A DNA stretch of 63,646 nt from Desulfarculales bacterium UBA696 (GTDB lineage: Bacteria; Desulfobacterota; Syntrophobacteria; Syntrophobacterales; Syntrophobacteraceae): NCBI GenBank assembly GCA_002298995.1, contig DBMO01000060.1, positions 1 through 63,646 on the forward strand, given 5' to 3'. The notes below the pieces were generated by a model. The model was not told the origin of the DNA and did no database searches. It saw nothing but the letters and a program-made list of their open reading frames with translations. The number at the start of each line of letters is the position of its first letter. The stretch's first letter is position 1. This document shows, piece by piece, positions 1-7,629 of this stretch. The position numbers and the translations under genes are program-made.

Positions 1-127
1 CGAATCCTCTCGCCCCGATTGAATCAATCCCCTGCTACTTTCGCTTATAATGTTCCCGAAGAGGTCGCGATGAATCATCTGCCCCTCTTGTCCTCGCACC
101 CAGGCAGAAGCTGCTTGGGGCACCCGC
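1..127 (+). repeat. Direct repeat copy 1 (island boundary)
   Basis: This stretch is repeated with roughly 90% identity at 2344-2471; by eye I count about ten substitutions and one single-base gap. The left end (CGAATCCTCTCGCCCCGATT) resembles the 3' end of a tRNA, and copy 2 is preceded by GTT, giving a T-loop-like GTTCGAATCC. The window begins inside the repeat, so its true left end is not visible. The two copies bracket the genes at 128-2152, as expected of an integrated segment. Confidence 0.8.
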
Positions 128-351
128 GGCTTAAGATTCGGACTGGTCAGATTTACGTCGTACAACTTCCTGACGGTTCGGTAACGGTGAAGCGCCTCTC
201 TCTAAGTGTTGCTCCCGAGGAAGCGAGGCTTATTTGCCACTCTGATAATGTTGGCGTATACAAAATGTTTGATTTCAACCTCGATCCAGGGCGGGCGATT
301 CATTCCTATGTCTTGGGGCGGGTAAGGTGGGCGGGGAAGGAATTTGACTGA
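128..351 (+). pseudogene. C-terminal fragment of an S24/LexA-like phage repressor
   Basis: The reading frame from about 130 to the stop at 351 encodes a segment typical of the C-terminal half of peptidase S24 (CI/LexA-like) proteins: GQIYVVQLPDGSVTVKRL followed by a HSDNVGVYKMF segment and the closing VLGRVRWAGKEF. The KR in TVKRL sits where the family has its catalytic lysine. The Ser-containing first half and the DNA-binding domain are missing; upstream the frame runs into the direct repeat, which is unrelated sequence. I read it as a truncated phage or mobile-element repressor left at the island edge. An alternative is a fusion ORF starting at 19, which I think is fortuitous. Confidence 0.6.
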
Positions 352-508
352 GTGGAGCGGACACTACATAATCGCTCGGTGCTTCGCCTTTATAGCATCG
401 GGGTTGGTCATTGTTAATTTGAAGCTGCATCCAAAAAGAAAGCGACTCTAATGTATGCTAATTTTTCCTTACAGATCTCACATGTCTCTAGTTTGAGAGG
501 GTAGGATC

Positions 509-1468
509 ATGGCAGATTTGCGAGTACGCAAAAATGAAAGATGTGTTATCGGGATACCAGAGTGCAATTATGCTTTTTCTTCCACGAATTCCTGTTTTAT
601 AGCTTACGGCTATGAAACCAGCGGGCGAGAGAAAGATATTTTAATCGCCGCTCTTGAAAAGCGTGGGATCGAACCAATTGAGACAGCGGGCCAAAACGCT
701 TCTGGAGAATTTGCATTTTGTACGAAAATCTGTTCTAAAATAATCACTTCTAGATTTTCTATAGTACTTCTCAATGAGGATGTCCTACAAAAGGACGGAT
801 ACACATATACAGCACCTAATGCTAATGTCAATATTGAGTATGGCCTGATGATAGGATTTAATAAAGTCGTCATACCTTTCCAAGAGGAATCCTACACACT
901 TCCGTTTAATGTCAATGCGATTGATACTGTCAAGTATACTAGCAGAACCTTTACCGAAAAAGCGAGTAAGGCCATTGACGATGCACTTAACAAAACTTCG
1001 GTCCATAAAGCAACAAATGTCGATTCGTTCGGGCTTGCACTTATAAAGTTCTTACTCCACAAGGAGATGCTAATTGCTCCATCAGACGGACCTATGGAAA
1101 AGGTGCTTCACAATTTAGGGGCAGCGTTTGGACTCGACATGCTTAACACTTTCGATGGGATGGACTATCATTATTTAGGAAATTGGCCCAGCTTGCCATT
1201 GGACAAAATAATTTCACGACTTAATGCTGCAAATAGATTGTTTGAGGCTCGCGTAGCATCTTTTGATGAAAGAGCATTGTTGGGACTTACAACTGACCGT
1301 GACATGATTTTGGCTACACGATTTATCGAAGCATTAAAATTCTGGATAATTGTTGCAAGTGAAGATCAGCGAGTATGTTTGTGCCAGTGGCACAGTGCTA
1401 ATAAATTTCCTTACCCCGTGGACATATATTTGACATCAGAAATAATGGATGCCGCTCGGCTGTTTTGA
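509..1468 (+). CDS. TIR-like nucleotide-hydrolase-type protein, putative defence effector
   Basis: 319 residues. Residues about 27-145 have the layout of TIR-like / nucleoside-deoxyribosyltransferase-like domains: a first strand CFIAYGY, a helix with REKDILIAALEKRGI, a middle FCTKICSKIITSRFSIVLL, then NANVNIEYGLMIGFNKVVI with a glutamate near residue 110 where such enzymes place their catalytic acid. The C-terminal ~170 residues are not recognised and could be a sensing domain. Families with this N-domain often cleave NAD or nucleotides in anti-phage systems; that role is inferred. The gene is visibly more AT-rich than the EPS genes and lies between direct repeats, which suggests transfer. 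A purine-rich stretch (GAGAGGGTAGG) precedes the ATG. No partner synthase (e.g. CD-NTase) is adjacent. Confidence 0.6.
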   Translation: MADLRVRKNERCVIGIPECNYAFSSTNSCFIAYGYETSGREKDILIAALEKRGIEPIETAGQNASGEFAFCTKICSKIITSRFSIVLLNEDVLQKDGYTYTAPNANVNIEYGLMIGFNKVVIPFQEESYTLPFNVNAIDTVKYTSRTFTEKASKAIDDALNKTSVHKATNVDSFGLALIKFLLHKEMLIAPSDGPMEKVLHNLGAAFGLDMLNTFDGMDYHYLGNWPSLPLDKIISRLNAANRLFEARVASFDERALLGLTTDRDMILATRFIEALKFWIIVASEDQRVCLCQWHSANKFPYPVDIYLTSEIMDAARLF

Positions 1469-1705
1469 ATTGAATCGGATCCACCGGACACTCGCTCAAA
1501 AAGAATGGTCCGTTTTTGGTCCACCAATTCAACACACCTTTGCATAGCCTAAACCCTGCCGGCTCGAGTCCAGCCTTCTTCTCGACTACTCTTCAAAAAG
1601 GTTTGTATGAGCTCATTGTGGATAGAAGAGGGTCCGATGCTAATTCCTGCTTGAGGGACTGAATTATTCCAACCAAAGCAGCCATAATCTACGGGTGAGG
1701 AGCGA

Positions 1706-2152
1706 ATGATGCAACTCGTTCAGTACTTCGAGGAAAGAAGGCAAATTTACAGACTTTCACGTGAGTTGGCCAGTACTCGGCGATTTTATGAACGCCATAT
1801 AACTGAGGCTCGCAAGAGAAGGGCTCCTAGGGCTGAGATCGAGCAACTGTACGATGAAATGAGACTTCAGACTGAAGTTACCGATCTCGAGTTGGATAGA
1901 TTAATTACAATCCGCCTACGCAGGGTAGCAGACCGCCTCCTACTTACCCTACCAAAGTATGAGGATAAGGAAGTCTGGGAAAAAGAAAACCCCCTGAACT
2001 ATTTAATACTGACACACGAAGGGATGAAGTCCGTGAGGAGAAGTATTAGGCAAGCGAGAAGGGAAGCAGCTGAGTATTTCCTTAAATGGGTTGTTCCGAT
2101 GATTGGCATCATTGGAGCACTTACTGGGCTAATCGCTGTGTGGAAAAGATAA
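1706..2152 (+). CDS. Coiled-coil protein with C-terminal membrane anchor
   Basis: 148 residues. The first ~100 residues are highly charged and helical (heptad-like, rich in R, E, L) and the last ~20 form one hydrophobic segment, VVPMIGIIGALTGLIAVW, ending in KR. This predicts a cytoplasmic coiled coil tethered to the inner membrane by a tail anchor. Ribosome binding site GGGTGAGGAG lies just upstream of two consecutive ATGs (1706/1709). It follows the TIR-like gene by 237 bp within the same repeat-bracketed segment, so it may be an accessory or membrane partner, but nothing in the sequence proves that. I do not recognise the family. Confidence 0.6.
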   Translation: MMQLVQYFEERRQIYRLSRELASTRRFYERHITEARKRRAPRAEIEQLYDEMRLQTEVTDLELDRLITIRLRRVADRLLLTLPKYEDKEVWEKENPLNYLILTHEGMKSVRRSIRQARREAAEYFLKWVVPMIGIIGALTGLIAVWKR

Positions 2153-2276
2153 CCCTATTAATTACCTCAAATCCTCTCGTCACCACCTAGTAAAGTTCCA
2201 CTCAAGTTCCAGTGGTTCTGAATTCCACACCCAAAATGGAATAACTCGGGTTCAACTCCCGCATCCTTTCCTCTTG

Positions 2277-2303
2277 GTGCAACTTTGGTGCAGGTTCAAA
2301 ACG
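2277..2303 (+). repeat. Short repeat, copy 1 (GGTGCAACTTTGGTGCAGG)
   Basis: The words GGTGCAACTTTGGTGCAGG then TTCAAA occur here and again at about 3279-3302. After each copy related words follow (TATGTTTGCG, then a TGTCG-GATTCGA or TGTCGAAGGTTCGA segment). The pair flanks the toxin-antitoxin remnant, suggesting duplicated ends of inserted segments. Confidence 0.6.
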
Positions 2304-2343
2304 ACCCTTACCCTGTCTATGTTTGCGGGTCATGTCGAAGGTT

Positions 2344-2471
2344 CGAATCCTCTCGCCCCGATTGAACCAATCCCCTACTACTTTCGCTTATAATGTTCCT
2401 CAAGAGGTCGCGATTAATTATCTGCCCCTCTTGTCCTCGGACCCAAGGCAGAAGCTGCCTGGGCCACCCGC
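2344..2471 (+). repeat. Direct repeat copy 2 (island boundary)
   Basis: Second copy of the repeat at 1-127. Its left edge GGTTCGAATCCTCTCGCCCC looks like the T-loop and acceptor 3' strand of a tRNA, but the 5-bp T-stem does not pair cleanly and no tRNA body can be folded upstream, so I treat it as an attachment-site-like remnant. Just beyond, at about 2488-2504, is a perfect small hairpin of T-arm type (CGGGG, loop TTCAACT, CCCCG), another possible relic of a tRNA or tmRNA end. Confidence 0.7.
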
Positions 2472-2590
2472 CCTGGGTCTATGTGCTTCGGGGTTCAACT
2501 CCCCGATGCAATGACCGGTCTGCACGAAAGAATTAAGGAGCCGAGGGAGAGGGCTTGCAAAGTGGTGGCAAATATGCCAACATTAAGCGT

Positions 2591-2936
2591 ATGAGAAACA
2601 CACGGCCTATCTCATGGATCAAAGCGGCACGGCGGGATTTCGAAGAATTTCCCGAAAAGGTGCAAAGTGACATGTTAAGCGCCCTGACAATTGCCGCCGA
2701 GGGCAGCAAATCAGATAACTCCAAAACCCTTCAAGGGCGTTGACGGCGGCGTGTTCGAAATCGCGCTTCGGCATCGAGGCGATGCATTCCGCGTGATCTA
2801 TGCCGTCAAGATCGGCGCTGATATTTGGGTTATTCACGCCTTTCAGAAAAAATCCAAGGCCGGAATTAAAACGCCAAGAGCGGAGGTCGATCTTATCCGC
2901 GATCGCCTGAAACGCTTAAAGGAGGCTTTGCAATGA
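2591..2936 (+). pseudogene. HigB/Gp49-type toxin, frameshifted
   Basis: Two overlapping frames together give one phage-derived Gp49-like (HigB/RelE superfamily) toxin: the first (from ATG 2591) encodes RPISWIKAARRDFEEFPEKV and the second picks up as PFKGVDGGVFEIALRHRGDA and continues through VIHAFQKKSKAGIKTP to the stop at 2936. The switch is a +1 change in the AAAA run at 2723-2726; removing one A restores a full-length toxin of about 114 residues. Such toxins are ribosome-dependent mRNA nucleases. The stop overlaps the antitoxin start by 4 bp (ATGA), the usual higBA order. It is either a dead toxin, a sequencing error at a homopolymer, or less likely a slippage site. Confidence 0.8.
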
Positions 2937-3253
2937 ACGATGATTTTGAAATCATCCGTGGCAGCGGCAATGCATTTCGCGACTTTGGCCGAATTAACGC
3001 CGGTATTGAACAAGCCCGCGCCATTCTTGCCGCCAAGATCATAAGCACTCTTGACGAACGCCATCTGTCAACACGCGAAGCCGAAAGACTAACAGGCGTT
3101 TCTCATTCGGAGTTTTCGCGCATCCGCAACGCAAAGCTTGGACGTTTTACGCTTGACCGGATGATTGCAATTCTCGGAAAACTCGATGAGAACATTGAAG
3201 TTAATTTGACCTTCGGGAAGCGCTCACCCGCGCAAGACGAAATACACCCCTGA
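2933..3253 (+). CDS. HigA-like XRE-family antitoxin
   Basis: 106 residues with a helix-turn-helix of the HigA/HTH_37 type: LSTREAERLTGVSHSEFSRI followed by RNAKLGRFTLDRMIAILGKL, with the typical closing strand NIEVNLTF. It should bind and neutralise the upstream HigB-type toxin and repress the operon. It starts inside the toxin stop codon (ATGA overlap) with an AAAGGAGG ribosome binding site in the toxin's 3' end. The reading frame is intact although the toxin is frameshifted, which fits a toxin that decayed while its antitoxin stayed harmless. Confidence 0.85.
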   Translation: MNDDFEIIRGSGNAFRDFGRINAGIEQARAILAAKIISTLDERHLSTREAERLTGVSHSEFSRIRNAKLGRFTLDRMIAILGKLDENIEVNLTFGKRSPAQDEIHP

Positions 3254-3349
3254 ATCGCCGGCCCTCTATGCAACCGCGGTGCAACTTTGGTGCAGGTTCA
3301 AAGCTTATGTTTGCGAGCGGTGTCGGAGATTCGAAAGGGCAGCTCGTAG

Positions 3350-3388
3350 GATGGGTGAAGTCCCACGTTTCATGGGACGAAACCCATC
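3350..3388 (+). repeat. REP-like palindrome
   Basis: GATGGGT-GAA-GTCCCA, a 7-nt loop, TGGGAC-GAA-ACCCATC: an imperfect hairpin with two paired blocks and opposed GAA bulges. It sits at the 3' side of the transposase remnant on the minus strand. A second palindrome with the same GATGGGT/ACCCATC ends lies at 4079-4105. Hairpins with GTAGGATGGGTG ends are typical substrates of REP-associated tyrosine transposases. Confidence 0.7.
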
Positions 3389-3409
3389 GTTTTTGACTAC
3401 CGGTTTGGA

Positions 3410-3850
3410 TCATTCCCCGAAATCGCCGTCAAATCCTGTTTTGGAGCCGCACCAATCCACCGTATACATTCCGCGTTGCACGTATTGATGAAACGTGGAA
3501 TGCGGCCAATCCGATGTGTTTGACCGGATTATAATGGAGATAGTCCAAATGGTTATTCAAATCGTCTTCGTCCCGGATGGTATGTTCCCAAAATCCGCGT
3601 TGACGGATTCCCCGTTCGCCTTTCATCTTACGGCTCGGATTAACGCCTTCTCCCAAAGGCAGCGCGCGTGAAAAGCCGGCCATGATTCGCCGCCATCGTT
3701 GTGAATAGGTCGAATCACCTTAGGGCAGCCGCCATATTGCATGCAGGTGATCCGGAAGAATGACGAGGGCAATGTTTACAAAAGGGGCGCGTTGATGTTC
3801 TTCGCGAAATGCAGTTTTCAGATATTGAACGTGTCTTACTAAGACCTTCA
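3410..3850 (-). pseudogene. REP-associated tyrosine transposase (IS200-like Y1), broken
   Basis: Reading the minus strand gives AFREEHQRAPFVNIALVILP, then DHLHAIWRLP, a TAA stop, GDSTYSQRWRRIMAGFSR, FWEHTIRDEDDLNNHLDYLH and YNPVKH. DHLH carries the metal-binding HxH of HUH transposases, and the Tyr-rich LDYLHYNPVKH segment is characteristic of the RAYT family. The TAA stands where relatives usually have a Glu codon. After YNPVKH a short deletion shifts the frame; the other frame continues SDWPHSTFHQYVQRGMYTVD and ends FGE at 3410, the typical tail. So the gene is dead by one nonsense change and one deletion, and its 5' end beyond ~3850 is lost or unclear. Confidence 0.8.
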
Positions 3851-4078
3851 TTGATTAGCGAACATGCTGCCGGGCGTGGTCACGGAAAGACCCGTACAGC
3901 CGCCGTATCCAATCATGCTCAATGTCCGCCGATTAATGAAGGTCATAGTATCAACAAATCGAGATGCCTTTGGGCAATTGTTAATGTGAAGAAATATGTC
4001 GCTCCCGGCAGGCGGTTTCGGCGGTAGTTGGTCATCATCACATTCGCAATGGTTGTAATGGAAAATAGATGGAAAATA

Positions 4079-4105
4079 GATGGGTTGCGCTCGCTCCACC
4101 CATCC
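4079..4105 (+). repeat. REP-like palindrome
   Basis: GATGGGT, loop TGCGCTCGCTCC, ACCCATC, followed by CTACGA. Together with CGTAGGATGGGTG at 3346-3357 it forms an inverted pair around the transposase remnant. Confidence 0.65.
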
Positions 4106-4300
4106 TACGAATATTACGATCTACATCGCTTCCCAGGTTAATTCAATAAACCCCGTCAACCAGTTGCCAAATTATCCCTACCTGTAAAAAACGTGTGCTA
4201 AGCGAACCGGAGGCAAGGCTTTAGGGAGATATTTAAGGCCGTTGACCGTCTTCAGGATTGGCGGGCAAACTCGGCCGCCGGCGCATCAACCGTTATCTGG

Positions 4301-4390
4301 TACGAAGTTGCGTTTAGAGACGGCACCTTTCAAAGTATAAAAGAGCGGGGGAGGGATTCCCTCACGCTTTTATAGTATCGACTTGAACGG
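4301..4390 (+). mobile_element. MITE-like element, short copy
   Basis: Begins TACGAAGTTGCGTTTAGAGA and continues with CCTTTCAAAGTATAAAAGAGCG; ends CGCTTTTATAGTATCGACTTG, the inverted complement of the left end. Between the ends is only the GGGGG-rich core. A deletion derivative of the 230-bp element at 4639-4868. Confidence 0.7.
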
Positions 4391-4494
4391 CATGCCGTCC
4401 GGACATTCGCGGGCAGCGGACGATGAAGACTCCAATGAGCAATGCGGGCACGATGATTGAGTTTGATGTAAACCCGGCCAAGCACTCGCACAAG

Positions 4495-4562
4495 GGTGCG
4501 GAGATGGTGCATTAACGGTGCGGCAACGGTGCAATACAAGTGCGGTTAAAGTGCGGAAAAAA
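4495..4562 (+). repeat. Iteron-like GGTGC repeats with ~11-bp period
   Basis: Six consecutive units start with GGTGC or GTGCGG and are 11, 11, 11, 12, 11 and 11 bp long (GGTGCGGAGAT, GGTGCATTAAC, GGTGCGGCAAC, and so on). One repeat per helical turn puts the GGTGC words on the same face of the DNA. No gene is attached; it may be a protein-binding array or a decayed tandem repeat. Confidence 0.6.
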
Positions 4563-4638
4563 GGGCTTACTTCGGCTTCCAGCAAAGATCTCCATAATCA
4601 TGAAGCAGATGGGGGCAGCCTCGGTGCGGAATGAATGA

Positions 4639-4868
4639 TACGAAGTTGCGTTCAAGATGGCACTTTTCAAAGTATGAAAGAGCGGGGGAATGATTCCCCC
4701 GCGCCACCAGAAATTCGACCTCGCGCGCAAGGCACGCGGGGCCGAGCCCTCGGCGCTGGGGGCGACTGGCCGAAAGCCGCCGCCCCAGCGCCATACAGAG
4801 CCGCTAAGCGGCGAGGGGGGTGTGTGGGCCGCGACCCACGCGCTTTTATAGTATCAACGTGAACGCAA
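4639..4868 (+). mobile_element. MITE-like element, full copy
   Basis: About 230 bp with terminal inverted repeats: left TTGCGTTCAAGATGGCAC plus TTTCAAAGTATGAAAGAGCG, right CGCTTTTATAGTATCAACGT plus GAACGCAA. The core holds a GCGGGGGAAT/ATTCCCCCGC hairpin and GC-rich inverted segments. It has no coding capacity I can support. Related copies are at 4301-4390, 6710-6806, 10992-11070 and a fragment at about 16915-16963, so this is a dispersed family. Confidence 0.75.
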
Positions 4869-5080
4869 TTTTCCATGATGCCGCGCCTCGCCCGCGAAGC
4901 ATGAAAATCGAGCATTTTCTAGTTAAATTAGTATTATTCGCGTCCACGAGTATTGGCCGAACTGTCCGATCATTGGTCCAAAATTATGCCGGATGTCCTG
5001 ACGCATGCGTAATGGACGGGCCTGGTCGGGGGGCCTTTACTCCAAGGCCCCATATCTTTTGGCGCAATCGGTCATAAATT

Positions 5081-5115
5081 ACCCCACAAGCTTGAGTTGT
5101 TCACACTTGTGGGGT
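5081..5115. other. Inverted repeat / hairpin
   Basis: ACCCCACAAG and CTTGTGGGGT form a perfect 10-bp stem with a 15-nt loop, about 200 bp upstream of the sensor kinase gene. It could be an operator or a terminator; there is no clear T-run on either side (TAAAT only). Confidence 0.5.
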
Positions 5116-5312
5116 AAATCTGAAAACGTTTTCGGATAAGAAGTATCTGGAAATCAGCAGATCTGATGAAAAGTTATCTCCCACACGATCAAGGGGATGC
5201 GGCTTCAGCCTTACTGTCAAGAATTTTTGTCTAGCGGCCTTTGCGCTTCCTTTGCATGATGAAGCAACGCTGGGCATTCCATTAAATAGAGGAATTATCT
5301 GGGGACCGCGAT

Positions 5313-6704
5313 ATGCAGAGTAAATCAAAGCAGTTGGCGCATGAAGAGTATTGCCGATGGTTCTGGATGATCTCGCGATTACTGATATCCATCGTTTTTT
5401 TTTCAATCGCCCGGCCTTTATACGCACTGGACGGACACCCTGAACCGGAGAGTCTATTTGCGAATCGAGAATTCTGGATCGTCGTTCTCTTGGGGCTGAG
5501 CGTCGCATTGCTGGTGGTGCTGGGCATGTTTGCATGGAATAGGTCCCTTAAATCGCTGGTCAACCTGAGGACTCAGGAGCTGCGCAGACAGTTGGCGGAG
5601 CGCAAGCGTGCAGAAGAGGCGTTTCGGGAGAGTCAATCACTGCTCTCTACAATGATCGAGAGCGCCCCTTTTGATTTTTGGGCTATTGGGCGAGACGGCC
5701 GCTATATCCTGGTAAACTCTGTCAGCGTGGAACGCTACGGGGATATTGTCGGGAAGAAGCCGGAGGAGATTTGCCACGATCCCGACATGCTGGCCATATG
5801 GCAGGAGAACAATCGCAGGGCGTTTGGAGGCGAGCTGGTTAAAGGGGATGTCAAGTTCACCCTCGCGGGAGTGGAAAGATTTTTTCATAACATTATCGCA
5901 CCAATTCGCGACGGAGATCAGATAAAGGGAATACTCGGGGTAAATATCGATATAGCCGAGCGCATGAGAATGGAAGAAGAGTTGCGACAGGCGCGTGACG
6001 AACTCGAATTGCGCGTGCGCGAGCGAACAGCCGAACTGGAAAAGGCCAACGAAGAACTCCGCGGGTTCCCATCCATGCTCATTGCAGCCCAGGAAGAAGA
6101 GAGGAAGAGGCTGGGGGCCGAGCTGCACGATAGCGTCGGGCAGACAATAGTCGCCGTCAAACTGTGGGTCGAGGCGGCAATTATGGCCAAAGACGAGGGG
6201 CAGCTCAACGAGGCTCTCGGGAAACTCAAAAGCGTTGCCCCCACGCTCGGAAACGCAATCAGGGAGATCAGGGTCATTTATACCGGGCTAAGGCCGACGA
6301 TGCTGGACAACCTGGGCCTGGTTGCCACGCTTCGGTGGTTTTGCAAAGAATTCGAGAAACTTCACCCTGAGCATGTCATGAACCTTGAAACAACGATTGA
6401 AGAAAAAGATATCCCCGAGGAGCTGAAAGTCGTAATTTTCAGGATCGCCCAGGAATCACTGAACAATGTTGCAAAGCACAGCAAGGCCGGAAGGGTTACG
6501 GTAACTTTTTCAAACACCGCGGGTAAAATCGAATTGATGGTGACTGATAATGGAATGGGGATGGATCCGATCATCCAGGCCAACACAGTCAGAAGCCTTG
6601 GGCTCGCAAGCATGAGGGAAAGGGCTGAAACGACAGGCGGAAGCTTTTCCGCCGAGTCAACACCCGGTCAAGGAACTACCATCCGGGCTTGCTGGCAAGT
6701 CTGA
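5313..6704 (+). CDS. Membrane sensor histidine kinase, NarL/DesK type
   Basis: 463 residues. Two hydrophobic segments (about 17-38 and 52-75) enclose only a very short periplasmic loop; then come a coiled-coil linker, a PAS domain (about 107-217), a second coiled coil, a HisKA_3 dimerisation box EEERKRLGAELHDSVGQTI with phospho-acceptor His272, and an HATPase domain with VTDNGMGMDP and LGLASMRERA. Such kinases phosphorylate LuxR-type response regulators. None is adjacent; the nearest is at 43974, so this is an orphan. The linker resembles that of kinases with a periplasmic solute-binding domain, so an ancestral sensor domain may have been lost. Its signal is unknown. Confidence 0.88.
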   Translation: MQSKSKQLAHEEYCRWFWMISRLLISIVFFSIARPLYALDGHPEPESLFANREFWIVVLLGLSVALLVVLGMFAWNRSLKSLVNLRTQELRRQLAERKRAEEAFRESQSLLSTMIESAPFDFWAIGRDGRYILVNSVSVERYGDIVGKKPEEICHDPDMLAIWQENNRRAFGGELVKGDVKFTLAGVERFFHNIIAPIRDGDQIKGILGVNIDIAERMRMEEELRQARDELELRVRERTAELEKANEELRGFPSMLIAAQEEERKRLGAELHDSVGQTIVAVKLWVEAAIMAKDEGQLNEALGKLKSVAPTLGNAIREIRVIYTGLRPTMLDNLGLVATLRWFCKEFEKLHPEHVMNLETTIEEKDIPEELKVVIFRIAQESLNNVAKHSKAGRVTVTFSNTAGKIELMVTDNGMGMDPIIQANTVRSLGLASMRERAETTGGSFSAESTPGQGTTIRACWQV

Positions 6705-6709
6705 ACCAC

Positions 6710-6806
6710 CTCGCCGCTTTGCGGCTCCGTATGGCGCTGGGGAACCGGTTCCCCCGCTCTTTTCGGCTCTAAAAGTTTCATCTTGAACTCAACGTGGTAT
6801 TGTATG
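6710..6806 (-). mobile_element. MITE-like element, diverged copy
   Basis: Its minus strand reads GTTGAGTTCAAGATGAAACT, then TTTAGAGCC and GAAAAGAGCGGGGGAA, matching the left end of the element at 4639. Its other end CCTCGCCGCTTTGCGGCTC is the complement of the core at about 4798-4818. It lies directly after the kinase stop and may serve as its 3' hairpin. Confidence 0.6.
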
Positions 6807-6906
6807 GGAACCATTCTTGTAGTGCATAAATCGGCGACTTTACAATTTTGCGAGTCGTACTGACTTTTCTGTCTGCTCTTGCCTATTAGTTTGCAGGCCC
6901 ATACGC

Positions 6907-7134
6907 ATGGGCTTAATAGATATTATCCCGCAAATCCAAATAGATAACGGCGAAGGCGTGCTGCTAAAAACTCACGCGCGGTTCCCGATCCCGATTATCA
7001 TGATCACCCACGATCCCGAGGACGTTATAACTCTGGCCCAAACCGTCATAAACTATGAGCGCGGGCGGGTTTCCAGCATCGATGGTTCGGCTGGCCGGAA
7101 AGTGTTGAGGCCTGCATTCCTTGCCGGGGGATAA
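6907..7134 (+). pseudogene. Remnant of an ABC-transporter ATPase C-terminus
   Basis: The frame contains FPIPIIMITHDPEDVITLAQ followed by TVINYERGRVSSI, which matches the H-loop region of ABC ATPases of the ModC/CysA type (conserved ITHD with the switch histidine, then the GR V strand). Walker A, signature motif and Walker B are absent upstream. The frame has no convincing ribosome binding site. I read it as the surviving end of a deleted transporter gene. Confidence 0.5.
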
Positions 7135-7311
7135 GCCAAAAGCGCAAGAGCCGATAAAACCATGTCGAAAAACCGAATGCGCACCGGAAGGAAACTATGG
7201 CCGGAATAATGGCGGCAGTGTAATATCATCCCCTGATACAGCCGGAGAATCCGGATCATGTGACCCGGCCGGCCTTGCGTATGTTTACCCGTGCAAATTG
7301 CAGAGGCTTTA

Positions 7312-7533
7312 ATGGCAATAAAATTTTCGCTCGAGATGCTCGAAGCTGACTACATCGAACTTGGGAAACTCCTGAAGGCGACAGGTGCATGCTCGAGCGG
7401 GGGGATGGCCAAGGTCGCCATCAGCGAAGGCAAAGTCCTCGTGGACGGAGTAGTCGAACTCCGCAAAGGCCGTAAGATCAGGCGGGGGCAAAAGGTGGTG
7501 TTCAAGGGGAGCACGACTATCGAGGTCGTTTAG
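7312..7533 (+). CDS. S4-domain RNA-binding protein (YbcJ-like)
   Basis: 73 residues, almost entirely one S4 fold: YIELGKLLKATGACSSGGMA, then KVAISEGKVLVDGVVELRKG and RKIRRGQKVVF. The family (YbcJ/YaaA type) binds structured RNA and is linked to ribosome function. Start chosen at ATG 7312, 7 nt after AGAGG; an in-frame upstream ATG at 7291 has no ribosome binding site. The next gene, DarP, is also a ribosome-assembly factor, so the two may share that context. Confidence 0.85.
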   Translation: MAIKFSLEMLEADYIELGKLLKATGACSSGGMAKVAISEGKVLVDGVVELRKGRKIRRGQKVVFKGSTTIEVV

Positions 7534-7629
7534 GCCGGACACAAATCAGTGTGTGCCCGACGGATTCCGGGCCCGGCTCGATGAAGTCTTGGCCGGCCAT
7601 GGAGTTGCAATAGATACAAGGATATAAGG

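Noticed and set aside
2334..2366. Possible tRNA gene (GGTTCGAATCC followed by CGCCCCGA)
   Set aside because: The T-stem does not pair fully and no D-arm, anticodon arm or 5' acceptor strand can be found upstream; kept only as an attachment-site-like remnant.
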